Of a DNA stretch of 64,000 nt, positions 8,481 through 17,299 are shown piece after piece. Source of the DNA: Carboxylicivirga longa. Its GTDB lineage: Bacteria; Bacteroidota; Bacteroidia; Bacteroidales; Marinilabiliaceae. The notes beneath the pieces were generated by a model. The model had not been told where the DNA came from and ran no database searches. It saw nothing but the letters and a program-made list of their open reading frames with translations. Where the stretch lies: NCBI RefSeq assembly GCF_050589825.1, contig NZ_JBNGOZ010000005.1:1-64000 (forward strand), given 5' to 3'. The first letter of the stretch is position 1. Every line of letters begins with the position of its first letter. The position numbers and the translations under genes were made by a program.

Positions 8481-9239
8481 ATGAAATATAGTAAATGGCA
8501 TGTTCTCAGTGTTTGTGTCCTGCTTGTGTCTGTTTTAGCCGCTTGTAATACCAATAGCTATAAGCTGAGAGATACAAATGCCCACTATCTTTTAATCGAC
8601 AGTTCAGTCGGTTATAGCCCATCTGTAGAAAATTATATTCAACCTTACCGCGATAGTTTGCAGATGGCCATGCAAAAGGTGATTGGTTATGCTGAACAGG
8701 AGTTATATGGAGGCTTACCCGAAGGCTTGCTCACTAATTTTGTTACGGATTTGGTGCTGGAGGAGTGTAATGTTGTTGCGGATGATCATCTTATTGATGT
8801 GAGCGTGATTAATATAAAAGGACTGCGCGTTCCCATTAGCAAAGGAGATATACGGGTCGAGAATATTTATCAGCTGATGCCTTTCGAGAATGAGGTGGTG
8901 CTGCTCACCTTATCTCGTCAACAGATGGTTGAATTATTTGATTTTATTGCCGGATGTGGTGGGGAAGGAATGGCCGGAGCCTCTTTTGGGATAAAAGACA
9001 AAAAGGCCATGAATATTCGGGTAGCTGGTCGTCCCCTGGAAGATCGGAACTACCGGGTGGCTACTTCTGATTACCTGGCCGATGGAGGTGATCATTTTGA
9101 GGTATTTACAAAGGCACTTGCCCGTGAAGGTTCTGGGCTTAAAATCCGGGATTTAATTATTGATCATATTAAAAAGCTAAGTTCCCAGGGACAATCGGTC
9201 AATAGTGAACTTGATAAACGTATATATTATGCAGAGTAG
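8481..9239 (+). CDS. 5'-nucleotidase C-terminal-domain lipoprotein
   Basis: A 252-residue lipoprotein: hydrophobic signal with lipobox LAAC and Cys22, then a domain matching the C-terminal substrate-binding domain of UshA-type 5'-nucleotidases. Evidence is the NVVADDHLIDVSVINIKGLRVPI region, the DIRVENIYQLMPFENEV block and the late YRVATSDYLADGGDHF. In most UshA proteins this domain follows the metallophosphatase domain in one polypeptide. Here it is separate and comes first, and the catalytic domain is the next gene, overlapping by 11 bases. The two products probably assemble at the membrane surface. Confidence 0.87.
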   Translation: MKYSKWHVLSVCVLLVSVLAACNTNSYKLRDTNAHYLLIDSSVGYSPSVENYIQPYRDSLQMAMQKVIGYAEQELYGGLPEGLLTNFVTDLVLEECNVVADDHLIDVSVINIKGLRVPISKGDIRVENIYQLMPFENEVVLLTLSRQQMVELFDFIAGCGGEGMAGASFGIKDKKAMNIRVAGRPLEDRNYRVATSDYLADGGDHFEVFTKALAREGSGLKIRDLIIDHIKKLSSQGQSVNSELDKRIYYAE

Positions 9240-10143
9240 CAGGAGAAAATTTTTACACAAAAGCGCGCTTGGGCTTGGTGCATTAACGATGGTGCCGCTT
9301 ATGGGAGCCTGTGCCAAGTCAAGTGTTAAGATCACTATTTTGCACACCAATGATGTGCACAGTCACATCGATCCTTTCCCTTCCAATCATTCACGCTGGG
9401 CCAACCTGGGTGGTTTTGCACGCCGGGCAAAGTTGATTGAGCAGATAAGGGCTGAGCAAAAGCATGTGCTACTATTCGATTGCGGTGATATTTTTCAAGG
9501 GACTCCCTATTTTAATATTTATAAAGGTAAGCTGGAGATTGACCTGATGAATAAGATGGCTTATGATGCTGTTGCGCTTGGTAATCATGAGTTTGACAAT
9601 GGTATTGATGCATTGGCTGGCAATCTGAAAAGGGCAAAATTTCCAATTGTATGCAGTAATTACGATGTGAAGGGCACTGCCCTGGATGGTATTACCTTGC
9701 CTTATCAGATTTTTGAGCGCGGGCCGGTGAAGGTGGGTGTGCTGGGATTGGGTATTGAACTGTCGGGGTTGGTTAACCCTAACGCCTACAAAGGAACTAA
9801 ATACAGGGATCCCATTGCAGTGGCCAATCGTACGGCGGCCATGCTGAAGAGTGAGAATGGCTGCGATGTGGTGGTGGCTCTCTCACATCTGGGTTACCGC
9901 TATGATGATGATAAGGTGTCAGATGTGATGGTGGCACAGCATTCGCAGAATATTGATTTAATTCTGGGCGGCCATACTCATACTTTTTTGGATGAGCCGG
10001 CGCGTGTGAAGAATAAAAATGACCAGGAAGTAATCGTTAATCAGGCCGGCTGGGGCGGTATTTATCTGGGGCGCATCGATATTGAGTTAAGGCAGGATGA
10101 TAAAAAATCCGTAGCTTTGGTCAATTCTAATTACCATGTCTGA
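9229..10143 (+). CDS. 5'-nucleotidase catalytic domain, Tat-type lipoprotein
   Basis: A 304-residue metallophosphatase of the UshA/5'-nucleotidase family. Dinuclear metal motifs are all present: NDVHSH (Asp42, His44), FDCGDIFQG, ALGNHEFD, LSHLGY and GGHTHT. The protein ends straight after the catalytic domain; the nucleotide-binding C-domain is supplied by the preceding gene. The N-terminus has a twin-arginine motif (SRRKFL) and then a lipobox (MGAC, Cys28), which predicts folded export by Tat and lipid anchoring. I chose the ATG at 9229 because it gives the Tat motif at the extreme N-terminus and overlaps the upstream stop by 11 bases; a start at 9205 would spoil the signal. Confidence 0.9.
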   Translation: MQSSRRKFLHKSALGLGALTMVPLMGACAKSSVKITILHTNDVHSHIDPFPSNHSRWANLGGFARRAKLIEQIRAEQKHVLLFDCGDIFQGTPYFNIYKGKLEIDLMNKMAYDAVALGNHEFDNGIDALAGNLKRAKFPIVCSNYDVKGTALDGITLPYQIFERGPVKVGVLGLGIELSGLVNPNAYKGTKYRDPIAVANRTAAMLKSENGCDVVVALSHLGYRYDDDKVSDVMVAQHSQNIDLILGGHTHTFLDEPARVKNKNDQEVIVNQAGWGGIYLGRIDIELRQDDKKSVALVNSNYHV

Positions 10144-10690
10144 TACATATTTATTAAGCTGCGAAGCGTTATCAACGCTGGAAGAGAAGTTTGCGCAGGA
10201 TGCACATTTTATGAGCATTGCCCTGCCGCGTTTAAAAATAATTGCCGCTATGGCTGACTTACTGGGCGATCAACGCCTGGAGTGGAAGGTGAAGTACTCG
10301 CCGGTGAATCGATCGGCCAATGGCGTGATTATCTCGCTGAAAGATCCGCGTAAGAAGTTTCTTTTTTACTATGCCATTCCCCTTAGCCTGGGACTTAATG
10401 TGCATCTTTACCTGGGGGATAACACCTTCAACTTTTTTGAGGCACATCCACTACTGATTAAGCAAGGGGTAATTGCTGCGGAAGAGTATCCTGTGGCGGC
10501 TACCGTAAATACCTTGCCCCACCTGGTGTTGAACGATAAGAATGAGCGCTATGAACAGGGCCTGTTGCGGGCGTCTCATTGTACACCTGCCGAAGTTCAG
10601 GGATCACGATTGTATAAGGTGTTAGAAAATGCCTTTGCGAAGTTTAATCCTGTATTATTAGCCATCATCGATGGCAATATGGCCTTATAA
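10136..10690 (+). CDS. Conserved hypothetical protein coupled to split 5'-nucleotidase
   Basis: A 184-residue soluble protein without signal peptide or recognisable family. Its ATG overlaps the end of the nucleotidase gene by eight bases, so it is translationally coupled and the third member of the unit. The middle (KKFLFYYAIPLSLGLNVHLYLG) looks like a beta-rich core. Being cytoplasmic, it is unlikely to contact the exported nucleotidase directly. Function unknown. Confidence 0.6.
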   Translation: MSDTYLLSCEALSTLEEKFAQDAHFMSIALPRLKIIAAMADLLGDQRLEWKVKYSPVNRSANGVIISLKDPRKKFLFYYAIPLSLGLNVHLYLGDNTFNFFEAHPLLIKQGVIAAEEYPVAATVNTLPHLVLNDKNERYEQGLLRASHCTPAEVQGSRLYKVLENAFAKFNPVLLAIIDGNMAL

Positions 10691-10691
10691 C

Positions 10692-10735
10692 AAAAGCGGC
10701 TATCTGAAAAGACAAGGTTTTCAGACAGCCGCTTT
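10692..10735. terminator. Bidirectional terminator between convergent units
   Basis: AAAGCGGCT and CTGAAAA on the left pair with TTTTCAG and AGCCGCTTT on the right, with a small internal AT/AC mismatch and a short loop. It lies two bases after the stop of the plus-strand gene and ends the Lrp transcript coming from the other side. Confidence 0.8.
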
Positions 10736-10758
10736 GTATAACTCTTACCTGCTAAGAC

Positions 10759-11223
10759 TCAGTCTATCGGCAATTGTCGCTTGAAACTTTCATCCAACGA
10801 AATAATGGTCTCGGTGGCCGAGATACCTGCAATGTTTTGTAGCTTATCGTGCAGGATGCGCTTTAAATGCTCGTTACTCTTAGCATAGATCTTAATAAAG
10901 ATGGCATACTGACCGGTCGTGTAGTGGCATTCCACAATCTGCGGTACTTCCTCAAGCATTTTCACCACCTTATCGAACAGGCTGGCTTTCTTAAGAAAAA
11001 TACCCATAAAAGCACAGGTGTGATAACCGATTTTTGCCGGGTTAATAATGAATTCTGAACCTTTTATAACACCCATGTTCATAAGTCGCTGAATGCGCTG
11101 GTGAATGGCTGCACCGGATACCTTACACTCGCGGGCAACCTCCAGGAAAGGGATGCGCGCGTTTTTCGTGATCAGTGATAAGATTTTCTTATCGAGACTA
11201 TCAATCTGTAAATTGCTTTCCAT
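10759..11223 (-). CDS. Lrp/AsnC-family transcriptional regulator
   Basis: A 154-residue regulator: N-terminal AsnC helix-turn-helix (LDKKILSLITKNARIP, then VSGAAIHQRIQRL) and C-terminal RAM amino-acid-binding domain (VECHYTTGQYAIFIKIYA, and ATETIISLDE). Members form octameric rings and sense amino acids. Length is normal. It is monocistronic, ending at the shared terminator. Targets are not evident locally. Confidence 0.93.
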   Translation of the reverse strand: MESNLQIDSLDKKILSLITKNARIPFLEVARECKVSGAAIHQRIQRLMNMGVIKGSEFIINPAKIGYHTCAFMGIFLKKASLFDKVVKMLEEVPQIVECHYTTGQYAIFIKIYAKSNEHLKRILHDKLQNIAGISATETIISLDESFKRQLPID

Positions 11224-11449
11224 ATTGTATATGACAAATGTTAGGATTCGTAACTTATTAAACTATTTTATTTATAGTTTGCTACGAAAATAAAACAATA
11301 ATAGTTAATATCCAACGATAAAATCACCTCATAGTGCTATTGTCGACTCAGTTTGCTATTGGTTCAAACAAATCGAATTTAATAGAATACACTTAATAAT
11401 AGTGTGTTATGCGTGTTTTATGGCTCGTTTTTATTTATATGGCTTCAAT
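11224..11449. other. Intergenic region upstream of the Lrp gene
   Basis: 226 AT-rich bases between the start of the Lrp gene and the end of the MscS-family gene. A weak minus-strand -7 element lies at 11235-11242 (AACATTTG, one mismatch). I see no gene or strong structure. Confidence 0.3.
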
Positions 11450-12754
11450 TTATAATTGTTTTAAAGAAGCAAGGTTGCTTTGCATCGGATGAAAATCACT
11501 ACCGCTGGGCAGCTGATAGATGCGCAGGTCAAACTCCTCGATAACCGCCAGTATGTGGTCAAAAATATCGGCCTGTATGGATTCGTAGTTAAGCCATTCC
11601 TGATCCTTGCTAAAAGCGTATATCTCGATGGGCTGCCCCTTCTCGGTGGGCTGCAGGTGACGCACCATGCAGGTCATCTCATTGCTTATCATGGGATGTT
11701 CTTTCAGGTATTCCTGCAAATATTTTCTTAACACGCCGATGTTGGTCAGATGTCTTCCGTTGGCGAGACTTACCATGGCCGATTCGCCCTCTTTGTGTAG
11801 ATTATGAATTTTTAGTTCTTCTTCTTTCTGTACAATATAGTCCTTTAGCAGGCGTATGTTTTTAAAGCGTTCAAGCATTTCTGCTGAGCAAAATTTCACC
11901 GAGCGCACATCAATATTAAACGAGCGTTTGATGCGACGACCTCCTGAATGCTCCATTCCCTTCCAGTTGATAAAAGAGTCCTCCACCATTTTGTAAGTGG
12001 GTATGGTGGTAATGGTTTTATCCCAGTTTTGAACCTTAACAGTATTTAGTGTGATGTCAATAACCGTACCATCTGCTTTGTAGGTTGGCATGGTAATCCA
12101 GTCGCCAGCGCTCACCATTTTATTGGCTGATAGTTGGATGCCGGCTACAAATCCCAAAATAGTATCTTTAAATACCAGTAGTAAGATGGCGGCTGTAGCA
12201 CCTAGTCCGGTCATAATGTTGGTTACATCAATGTCAAACAGGATGGATATGGCTCCCAGCACTGCAATAAACGATGCTGCTATTTGTATGACCTGTACCA
12301 CGCTTTTGATGGGGCGATCCTTGGCATAAGGAAACGTGTCATATATATCTTTAACAACCCCCAATAAGGCCATGAACGCCCATAAAATAACAAATACGAT
12401 GGTAGTACTTAGGATACGTTGTACCGTTTCAACATAGGTCTGGCCCATCAGTGAACTGAAGATAGTGTCTAACATAAAATAGATCACCAGCATGGGTAGT
12501 ATGTTTGTCAAGCGTCGCAATACCTGCCGTTTAATAAGCAGATCGTCGTATTTTGATTTGGTGCGGTACACAAGGCGCTCAACAATACGCAGCAAGTAGT
12601 GCTTAGTAATGCGGTTAGTAATCCATACAATCAGGGCGGTTACTAGTATCCAAAAGATTAAGAGCAGATAATTGGCAGAGTGTGCGTTAATACCTGCATC
12701 AATTAGGTATTCCTGTATTTGTTTACTAATTTCATTAAGTTCAAGGTTCTCCAT
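11450..12754 (-). CDS. MscS-family mechanosensitive channel (YbdG-like)
   Basis: A 434-residue inner-membrane protein with about five membrane segments in the first half and an MscS pore/beta domain after it (LGATAAILLLVFKDTILGFVAGIQL, then DWITMPTY and VKVQNWDKTITTIPTY). The segment WKGMEHSGGRRIKRSFNID is characteristic of the miniconductance YbdG type, which has a distinct insertion in the cytoplasmic domain. It should protect the cell from osmotic downshock. The ATG at 12754 (MENLEL) is preferred over the frame's first ATG at 12796 because a perfect -7 element sits at 12783-12790 between them. Confidence 0.88.
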   Translation of the reverse strand: MENLELNEISKQIQEYLIDAGINAHSANYLLLIFWILVTALIVWITNRITKHYLLRIVERLVYRTKSKYDDLLIKRQVLRRLTNILPMLVIYFMLDTIFSSLMGQTYVETVQRILSTTIVFVILWAFMALLGVVKDIYDTFPYAKDRPIKSVVQVIQIAASFIAVLGAISILFDIDVTNIMTGLGATAAILLLVFKDTILGFVAGIQLSANKMVSAGDWITMPTYKADGTVIDITLNTVKVQNWDKTITTIPTYKMVEDSFINWKGMEHSGGRRIKRSFNIDVRSVKFCSAEMLERFKNIRLLKDYIVQKEEELKIHNLHKEGESAMVSLANGRHLTNIGVLRKYLQEYLKEHPMISNEMTCMVRHLQPTEKGQPIEIYAFSKDQEWLNYESIQADIFDHILAVIEEFDLRIYQLPSGSDFHPMQSNLASLKQL

Positions 12755-12782
12755 AATAATATGCTGTGTTAACATGAAATAG

Positions 12783-12790
12783 CAAATGTA
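12783..12790 (-). promoter_or_regulatory. -7 element for the MscS-family gene
   Basis: Reads TACATTTG on the minus strand, an exact TAnnTTTG match 28 bases before the chosen start codon. No -33 TTTG at the standard spacing. Confidence 0.45.
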
Positions 12791-12883
12791 AATCACAAAG
12801 CTTAAAAATAGTATTAACGCGGTAGATTATTGGCCTTTTTGATGTAATATTAGGCTTGTGAAATAAAAGTAAGGATCAAAGAT

Positions 12884-14173
12884 ATGAGAACACTAGCACT
12901 TAGTTTGTTTGTTTTGTTGACTTTAACAACCTGCATGCGCGCGCAGACGCTATTTGAGCAGTATTTTGACAGGGGATCAATGAGGGTTGATTTCGTGCTG
13001 GCAGGCAATGCCGATGAACAGTCGGCTTATTTGTTGGAGTTGCGCAAGGAACCCTATTGGGGGGGAGCACATCACAACCTGATAGATAGCTTGGGGTATG
13101 GCGAATACCGCTTTTCGCTGAAGGATAAGGATAGCGGTCGAAAACTCTACAGCCGTGGGTTTTGCACTTTGTTTGAAGAGTGGCGCACAACCGCCGAGGC
13201 ACAAAGCTTGAATAAGGCCTTCTATCAATCGCTTACGTTCCCATATCCCAAAGCGGAAGTTACCTTTTGCTTAGAGGAACGTAAAAAGGATGGCAGCTAC
13301 CAGCCCTTGATGAGTATGGATATTGATCCGTCTGACACGAATATACGAAAAGAGCGGGTGCAGCATTACGAGGTGGTGAAGGTAGTGGACAATGGGGATG
13401 AGACTACGCATGTTGATCTGGTATTTGTTGCTGAAGGCTATACACTGGCCGAGATGGCTACTTTTAAAGCGGATGTGGCCGAAATGGCCGATTATATTTT
13501 ATCGCAGTCGCCTTATAAAGAGCATCGAGATAAATTTAACTTCTGGGCAGTATGTTCCCCGTCGTTGGATGCCGGCACCGATAACCCGCGTAAGGATGAA
13601 TGGGCTAAAACCGCCGTAAATGCAAGTTTCAATACTTTTTATATCGATCGTTATCTTGAAACTAACGATGTGCTGTCTATTCGCGATATAGCTGCCTGTG
13701 CACCTTACGATCATGTATGTGTGCTTGTGAACTCCGATAAGTATGGGGGCGGTGGTATTTATAATCATTTCTCCATTGGTACCGCCCATCACGCGCTGTC
13801 GAAAGAAGTGATGTTACACGAAATAGGTCATGGCTTTGCCGGTCTGGCCGATGAATATTACACCTCGGATGTAGCCTATCAAAACTTTTTTGATTTAAAG
13901 GTGGAACCCTGGCAGCCCAATATTACCACCATGGTTAATTTTGAGGCTAAGTGGAAGCATTTGTTGGCTGAAAATACGCCTATACCCACGCCGACTAATG
14001 AGGCTTATGCCAATGTTACCGGAGTGTTCGAAGGCGGGGGATATGTGGCCAAGGGGGTTTATCGTCCTGCCATTAATTGTCGAATGAAAAGCAATGAGGC
14101 AAGTGGTTTTTGTGAAGCCTGTCAGGCAGCAATAACACGAATGATATATTTTTTAACCGATAGAAACGAGTAG
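12884..14173 (+). CDS. Secreted peptidase of family M64
   Basis: A 429-residue exported protein with a cleavable signal peptide (about residues 1-20, ending MRAQ), a beta-rich M64 N-terminal domain, and a zinc metalloprotease domain. The zinc motif is HEIGHGFAGLADEY with His312, Glu313, His316 and a downstream Asp. M64 contains the Clostridium ramosum IgA peptidase, but most Bacteroidota members have unknown targets. Paired cysteines near the end (CRMKSNEASGFCEAC) are a family feature. The aldo/keto reductase gene follows after three bases, which implies co-transcription without clear functional link. Confidence 0.88.
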   Translation: MRTLALSLFVLLTLTTCMRAQTLFEQYFDRGSMRVDFVLAGNADEQSAYLLELRKEPYWGGAHHNLIDSLGYGEYRFSLKDKDSGRKLYSRGFCTLFEEWRTTAEAQSLNKAFYQSLTFPYPKAEVTFCLEERKKDGSYQPLMSMDIDPSDTNIRKERVQHYEVVKVVDNGDETTHVDLVFVAEGYTLAEMATFKADVAEMADYILSQSPYKEHRDKFNFWAVCSPSLDAGTDNPRKDEWAKTAVNASFNTFYIDRYLETNDVLSIRDIAACAPYDHVCVLVNSDKYGGGGIYNHFSIGTAHHALSKEVMLHEIGHGFAGLADEYYTSDVAYQNFFDLKVEPWQPNITTMVNFEAKWKHLLAENTPIPTPTNEAYANVTGVFEGGGYVAKGVYRPAINCRMKSNEASGFCEACQAAITRMIYFLTDRNE

Positions 14174-14176
14174 AAT

Positions 14177-15178
14177 ATGAACTATTTAGCTTCTGAAAAG
14201 CGATACGAAACAATGACTTATCAACGCTGTGGGCGCAGTGGATTACAATTACCGGCTATCTCTCTGGGATTGTGGCATAACTTTGGTTCTGAGGATGTTT
14301 TTAGTAATGCCCGCGAGATATTGCTATACGCCTTCGATCGGGGTGTAACGCATTTTGATTTGGCCAATAACTACGGACCGGTGCCGGGTTCGGCTGAAGA
14401 GACACTGGGTAGGGTGTTGAAGCAGGATTGGGCAGCCTACCGCGATGAGCTGATTATTTCGACTAAGGCGGGTTATACTATGTGGGAGGGGCCTTATGGC
14501 GACTGGGGATCCAAAAAATATCTGGTGGCCAGCCTCAACCAAAGCCTTAAGCGCATGGGACTCGATTATGTTGATATTTTTTATCACCACCGTCCCGATC
14601 CCGAAACACCGATGGAAGAAACCATGATGGCCCTCGATCAGATTGTGCGCCAGGGGAAGGCTTTATATGTGGGCTTGTCCAATTATTCAGCTGCCGACAC
14701 CCAAAAGGCGGAGTCTATCTTGCGTGAGTTGGGGACTCCCTGCCTTATCCATCAGCCCCGTTATAATCTGTTCGACCGATGGGTGGAGCAGGGTTTAACC
14801 GATGTGTTGGACAAGCGGGGTATTGGCTGTATTGCCTTTTCGCCTTTGGCACAAGGCTTACTTAGTAATCGTTACCTCAAAAATATCCCGTCAGACTCTC
14901 GTATGGCAAAGGCTCATTTTCTCAAGTCTTCTGCACTCACCGAAGCGAAACGGACAGCCCTTGTTGGTCTGAACACCATTGCACAGCAGCGTGGACAGTC
15001 GCTGGCGCAGATGGCCATATCCTGGCTGTTAAATAATCCTACTGTAACCTCGGTTTTGGTTGGGGCATCCTCGGCACAGCAGCTTGGCAATAGCATCAAT
15101 GCACTGGATAACCTAAGTTTCTCGGCTGAGGAGCTGAAGCGAATCGATAACTGTTGCGATCCTGTGGTAAGGGGTTGA
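14177..15178 (+). CDS. Aldo/keto reductase, YghZ (L-glyceraldehyde 3-phosphate reductase) type
   Basis: A 333-residue NADPH-dependent reductase close to YghZ/Gpr. The N-terminal RYETMTYQRCGRSGLQLPAISLG block is characteristic and supports using the first ATG. Catalytic elements are the DLANNYG aspartate/tyrosine region, ISTKAGY with the lysine, and YHHRPD. The cofactor-binding VLVGASSAQQL is at the C-terminus. YghZ reduces L-glyceraldehyde 3-phosphate and detoxifies methylglyoxal; here the substrate is inferred from similarity. Confidence 0.9.
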   Translation: MNYLASEKRYETMTYQRCGRSGLQLPAISLGLWHNFGSEDVFSNAREILLYAFDRGVTHFDLANNYGPVPGSAEETLGRVLKQDWAAYRDELIISTKAGYTMWEGPYGDWGSKKYLVASLNQSLKRMGLDYVDIFYHHRPDPETPMEETMMALDQIVRQGKALYVGLSNYSAADTQKAESILRELGTPCLIHQPRYNLFDRWVEQGLTDVLDKRGIGCIAFSPLAQGLLSNRYLKNIPSDSRMAKAHFLKSSALTEAKRTALVGLNTIAQQRGQSLAQMAISWLLNNPTVTSVLVGASSAQQLGNSINALDNLSFSAEELKRIDNCCDPVVRG

Positions 15179-15338
15179 TTATGTCTGAGTTGTTGGTTGG
15201 TGTAGTGCCCCGGTGCACACCGTCAACGGTTCACTACAATTATTCAACAACTCACTACTTTTCGTTTTTCTTAGCGCTTATCCTGTGTTATTATTGTATT
15301 ATGAAATCGTGTTTGCAGACCTTAAAAAAGGATGAGCT

Positions 15339-17198
15339 ATGAGAACAATATTTACACAAACGCTAAGGAAGCGGATAACTGTTGCAGTGCTTATTGCAGC
15401 CGCTATGCTTGCCGGACCTGTGGCATGGGCTGACGAAAAGCCCGGTCAACCACAGCGTGTCAAGTGGAACGAACGTGCCGAAGTAAGGCAGGTAGTTGAT
15501 CAGGTAAGGGAAGAAGTTCATAATGTGCTGGCAGAAGTGAAGTATGAGTTGAGCAATGCTGAGCGGGTGGAAGCGATGGCGGCCAGTGCTGATTTCCCCT
15601 TCGGCCTTAAGTACAAAGGTATTGTAGAACTGTCGTCTGATAATAAAATGATCAACGGTATTTCGGCCAATGGCTTTGTTGAAATTAATAAGACGGCCTT
15701 CGGTAATAATCGTCGTCTTTTTATTCATGCCGACGACCAAGGTACTATTCGTTATGAGTATTTCGTGGGTAAAACGGAAACGGCCTTTAACCCGGAAGGT
15801 AAAAAGTGGTTGGGTGAGATACTGCCCGATATTGTTAAGCGCAGCGATCTGGGTGTGGAGTCGCGCGTGCGTCATTTATATGCCACCAAAGGATTGTCCG
15901 GTGTGCTGGATGCGTTGGAGGAGATACCTGCTTCATCAGGCTACAGCTACACAACTGAATGGAGCGTGTTCTCGCTGAAAACAACATCGCGTTCATCGGG
16001 TAGCAGTGCCTCAAAAAATACCTTTATCAAGACCCTTGTTTTTGATAATAAATTGAAAGATGCCGATGTTATTCCGGTGCTGGAGGTAATATCTGAAGTT
16101 CGCTCAAATAGTACAAAGGGAACCTTGCTGCGACACATACTTACTAATTATAGGTTGAATACGGAGCAATTAGCAGCCTTGCTCGATGCCACATCAACAC
16201 TCGATTACAACACAGAGCGAGGTTCAACGCTTCGTATCTTCAACGCTTTCTATAGCGATGACTTTACCATTCGGAAGCGTTATTTCGATATTATTGAAGC
16301 CATGGAGATAAATTCCGAGAAAGGCAATGTGCTGAAACACTTGGTACGCAACACTAAGCTGTCCAACAACAGTTGGATTAGCATGTTTCAGACCATTGAT
16401 GATTTTTCATCGGAGCGCGAGAAAGGTGCTTTGCTGCTCGATCTGATTCCTTTTATGCCGAAGGGCGATGAGGTGATGACGGCCTACCGTGATGTACTGG
16501 ATCATATGTCTGACAGTTATTATATTCTGAAAGGAGAAGTGACAACCGCATTGCTTGATGCAGCGCTTGATTCGGGCAATTCAAAGGGCGATAAAGATGT
16601 GTTGATTAATTATCTGAATACAGCACGGGATATCTCATCTAATAGTCAGCGTGGTCAGATACTACGAAAGGCCAACCGTTTGTTTATGAATGATGAAGGC
16701 GTTGTGGATGCTTACTTCGAAGTATTAAACGGGCTGGATAGCGAGATGGAGATGTATAATGTAATGCTCGATCTGTTGCGTAAGAATACACTTGAAGAGC
16801 CCGCCATGTATCGTCTTTTGCGCACCCTCGATCGTCTGGTAGATGATTATCAGCATGCTGCCGGTGCTGTAATGCGCGAGGTGATAAGCCAGTTTCCTTT
16901 GTCGAACAATGGCTATAGCCAGTTCTTCCGCTTGATTAACCGCATGGATCAGAACAGTACCATTGAAGAGCTGCTGCGGTATGTTATTGATAGTCCGTCG
17001 ATGAATTCAGAGCTGGCTGTTAAAGTGATCGAATGTACCCAACAGATTGATGTTGATGTGGAAAGGGCAGCTGTATTGGTACGATTGAGTCCGTACATCA
17101 CCGAAGGCGGTTCATCATTGGCTTATATTTACAGGTCGATGGCCAAAGATCTTGAGTCGGAGTACGAGGAGAACCGCGTGCTTAAAACACTTAACTAA
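15339..17198 (+). CDS. Exported helical-repeat (alpha-solenoid) protein of unknown role
   Basis: A 619-residue protein with a signal peptide (hydrophobic residues 14-31, ending AWA) followed by a charged coil (35-70), a small domain (75-175) and then about ten degenerate repeats of 36-38 residues between 225 and 610. Each repeat has a pattern like I-x-S-x-x-x-K-G-x-x-L-x-x-L (INSEKGNVLKHL, FSSEREKGALLLDL, ISSNSQRGQILRK, VDVERAAVLVRL). Similar repeats occur in Bacteroidota proteins associated with BlaR1/M56-type membrane regulators. It probably forms a periplasmic protein-binding solenoid. Its own terminator separates it from the LytS/LytTR genes downstream. Confidence 0.7.
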   Translation: MRTIFTQTLRKRITVAVLIAAAMLAGPVAWADEKPGQPQRVKWNERAEVRQVVDQVREEVHNVLAEVKYELSNAERVEAMAASADFPFGLKYKGIVELSSDNKMINGISANGFVEINKTAFGNNRRLFIHADDQGTIRYEYFVGKTETAFNPEGKKWLGEILPDIVKRSDLGVESRVRHLYATKGLSGVLDALEEIPASSGYSYTTEWSVFSLKTTSRSSGSSASKNTFIKTLVFDNKLKDADVIPVLEVISEVRSNSTKGTLLRHILTNYRLNTEQLAALLDATSTLDYNTERGSTLRIFNAFYSDDFTIRKRYFDIIEAMEINSEKGNVLKHLVRNTKLSNNSWISMFQTIDDFSSEREKGALLLDLIPFMPKGDEVMTAYRDVLDHMSDSYYILKGEVTTALLDAALDSGNSKGDKDVLINYLNTARDISSNSQRGQILRKANRLFMNDEGVVDAYFEVLNGLDSEMEMYNVMLDLLRKNTLEEPAMYRLLRTLDRLVDDYQHAAGAVMREVISQFPLSNNGYSQFFRLINRMDQNSTIEELLRYVIDSPSMNSELAVKVIECTQQIDVDVERAAVLVRLSPYITEGGSSLAYIYRSMAKDLESEYEENRVLKTLN

Positions 17199-17206
17199 GT
17201 TAAAAA

Positions 17207-17247
17207 GGATGAGGTAGTGTTAAAAAAGACTACCTCATCTTAATTGT
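17207..17247 (+). terminator. Rho-independent terminator after the helical-repeat gene
   Basis: Perfect 11-bp stem GATGAGGTAGT (17208-17218) with ACTACCTCATC (17229-17239), ten-base A-rich loop, then TTAATTGTTT. Confidence 0.85.
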
Positions 17248-17299
17248 TTATTGAAAGCTCTTGCGTAAAAACAATAGAATGTCCTAACTTAGTGAGACC

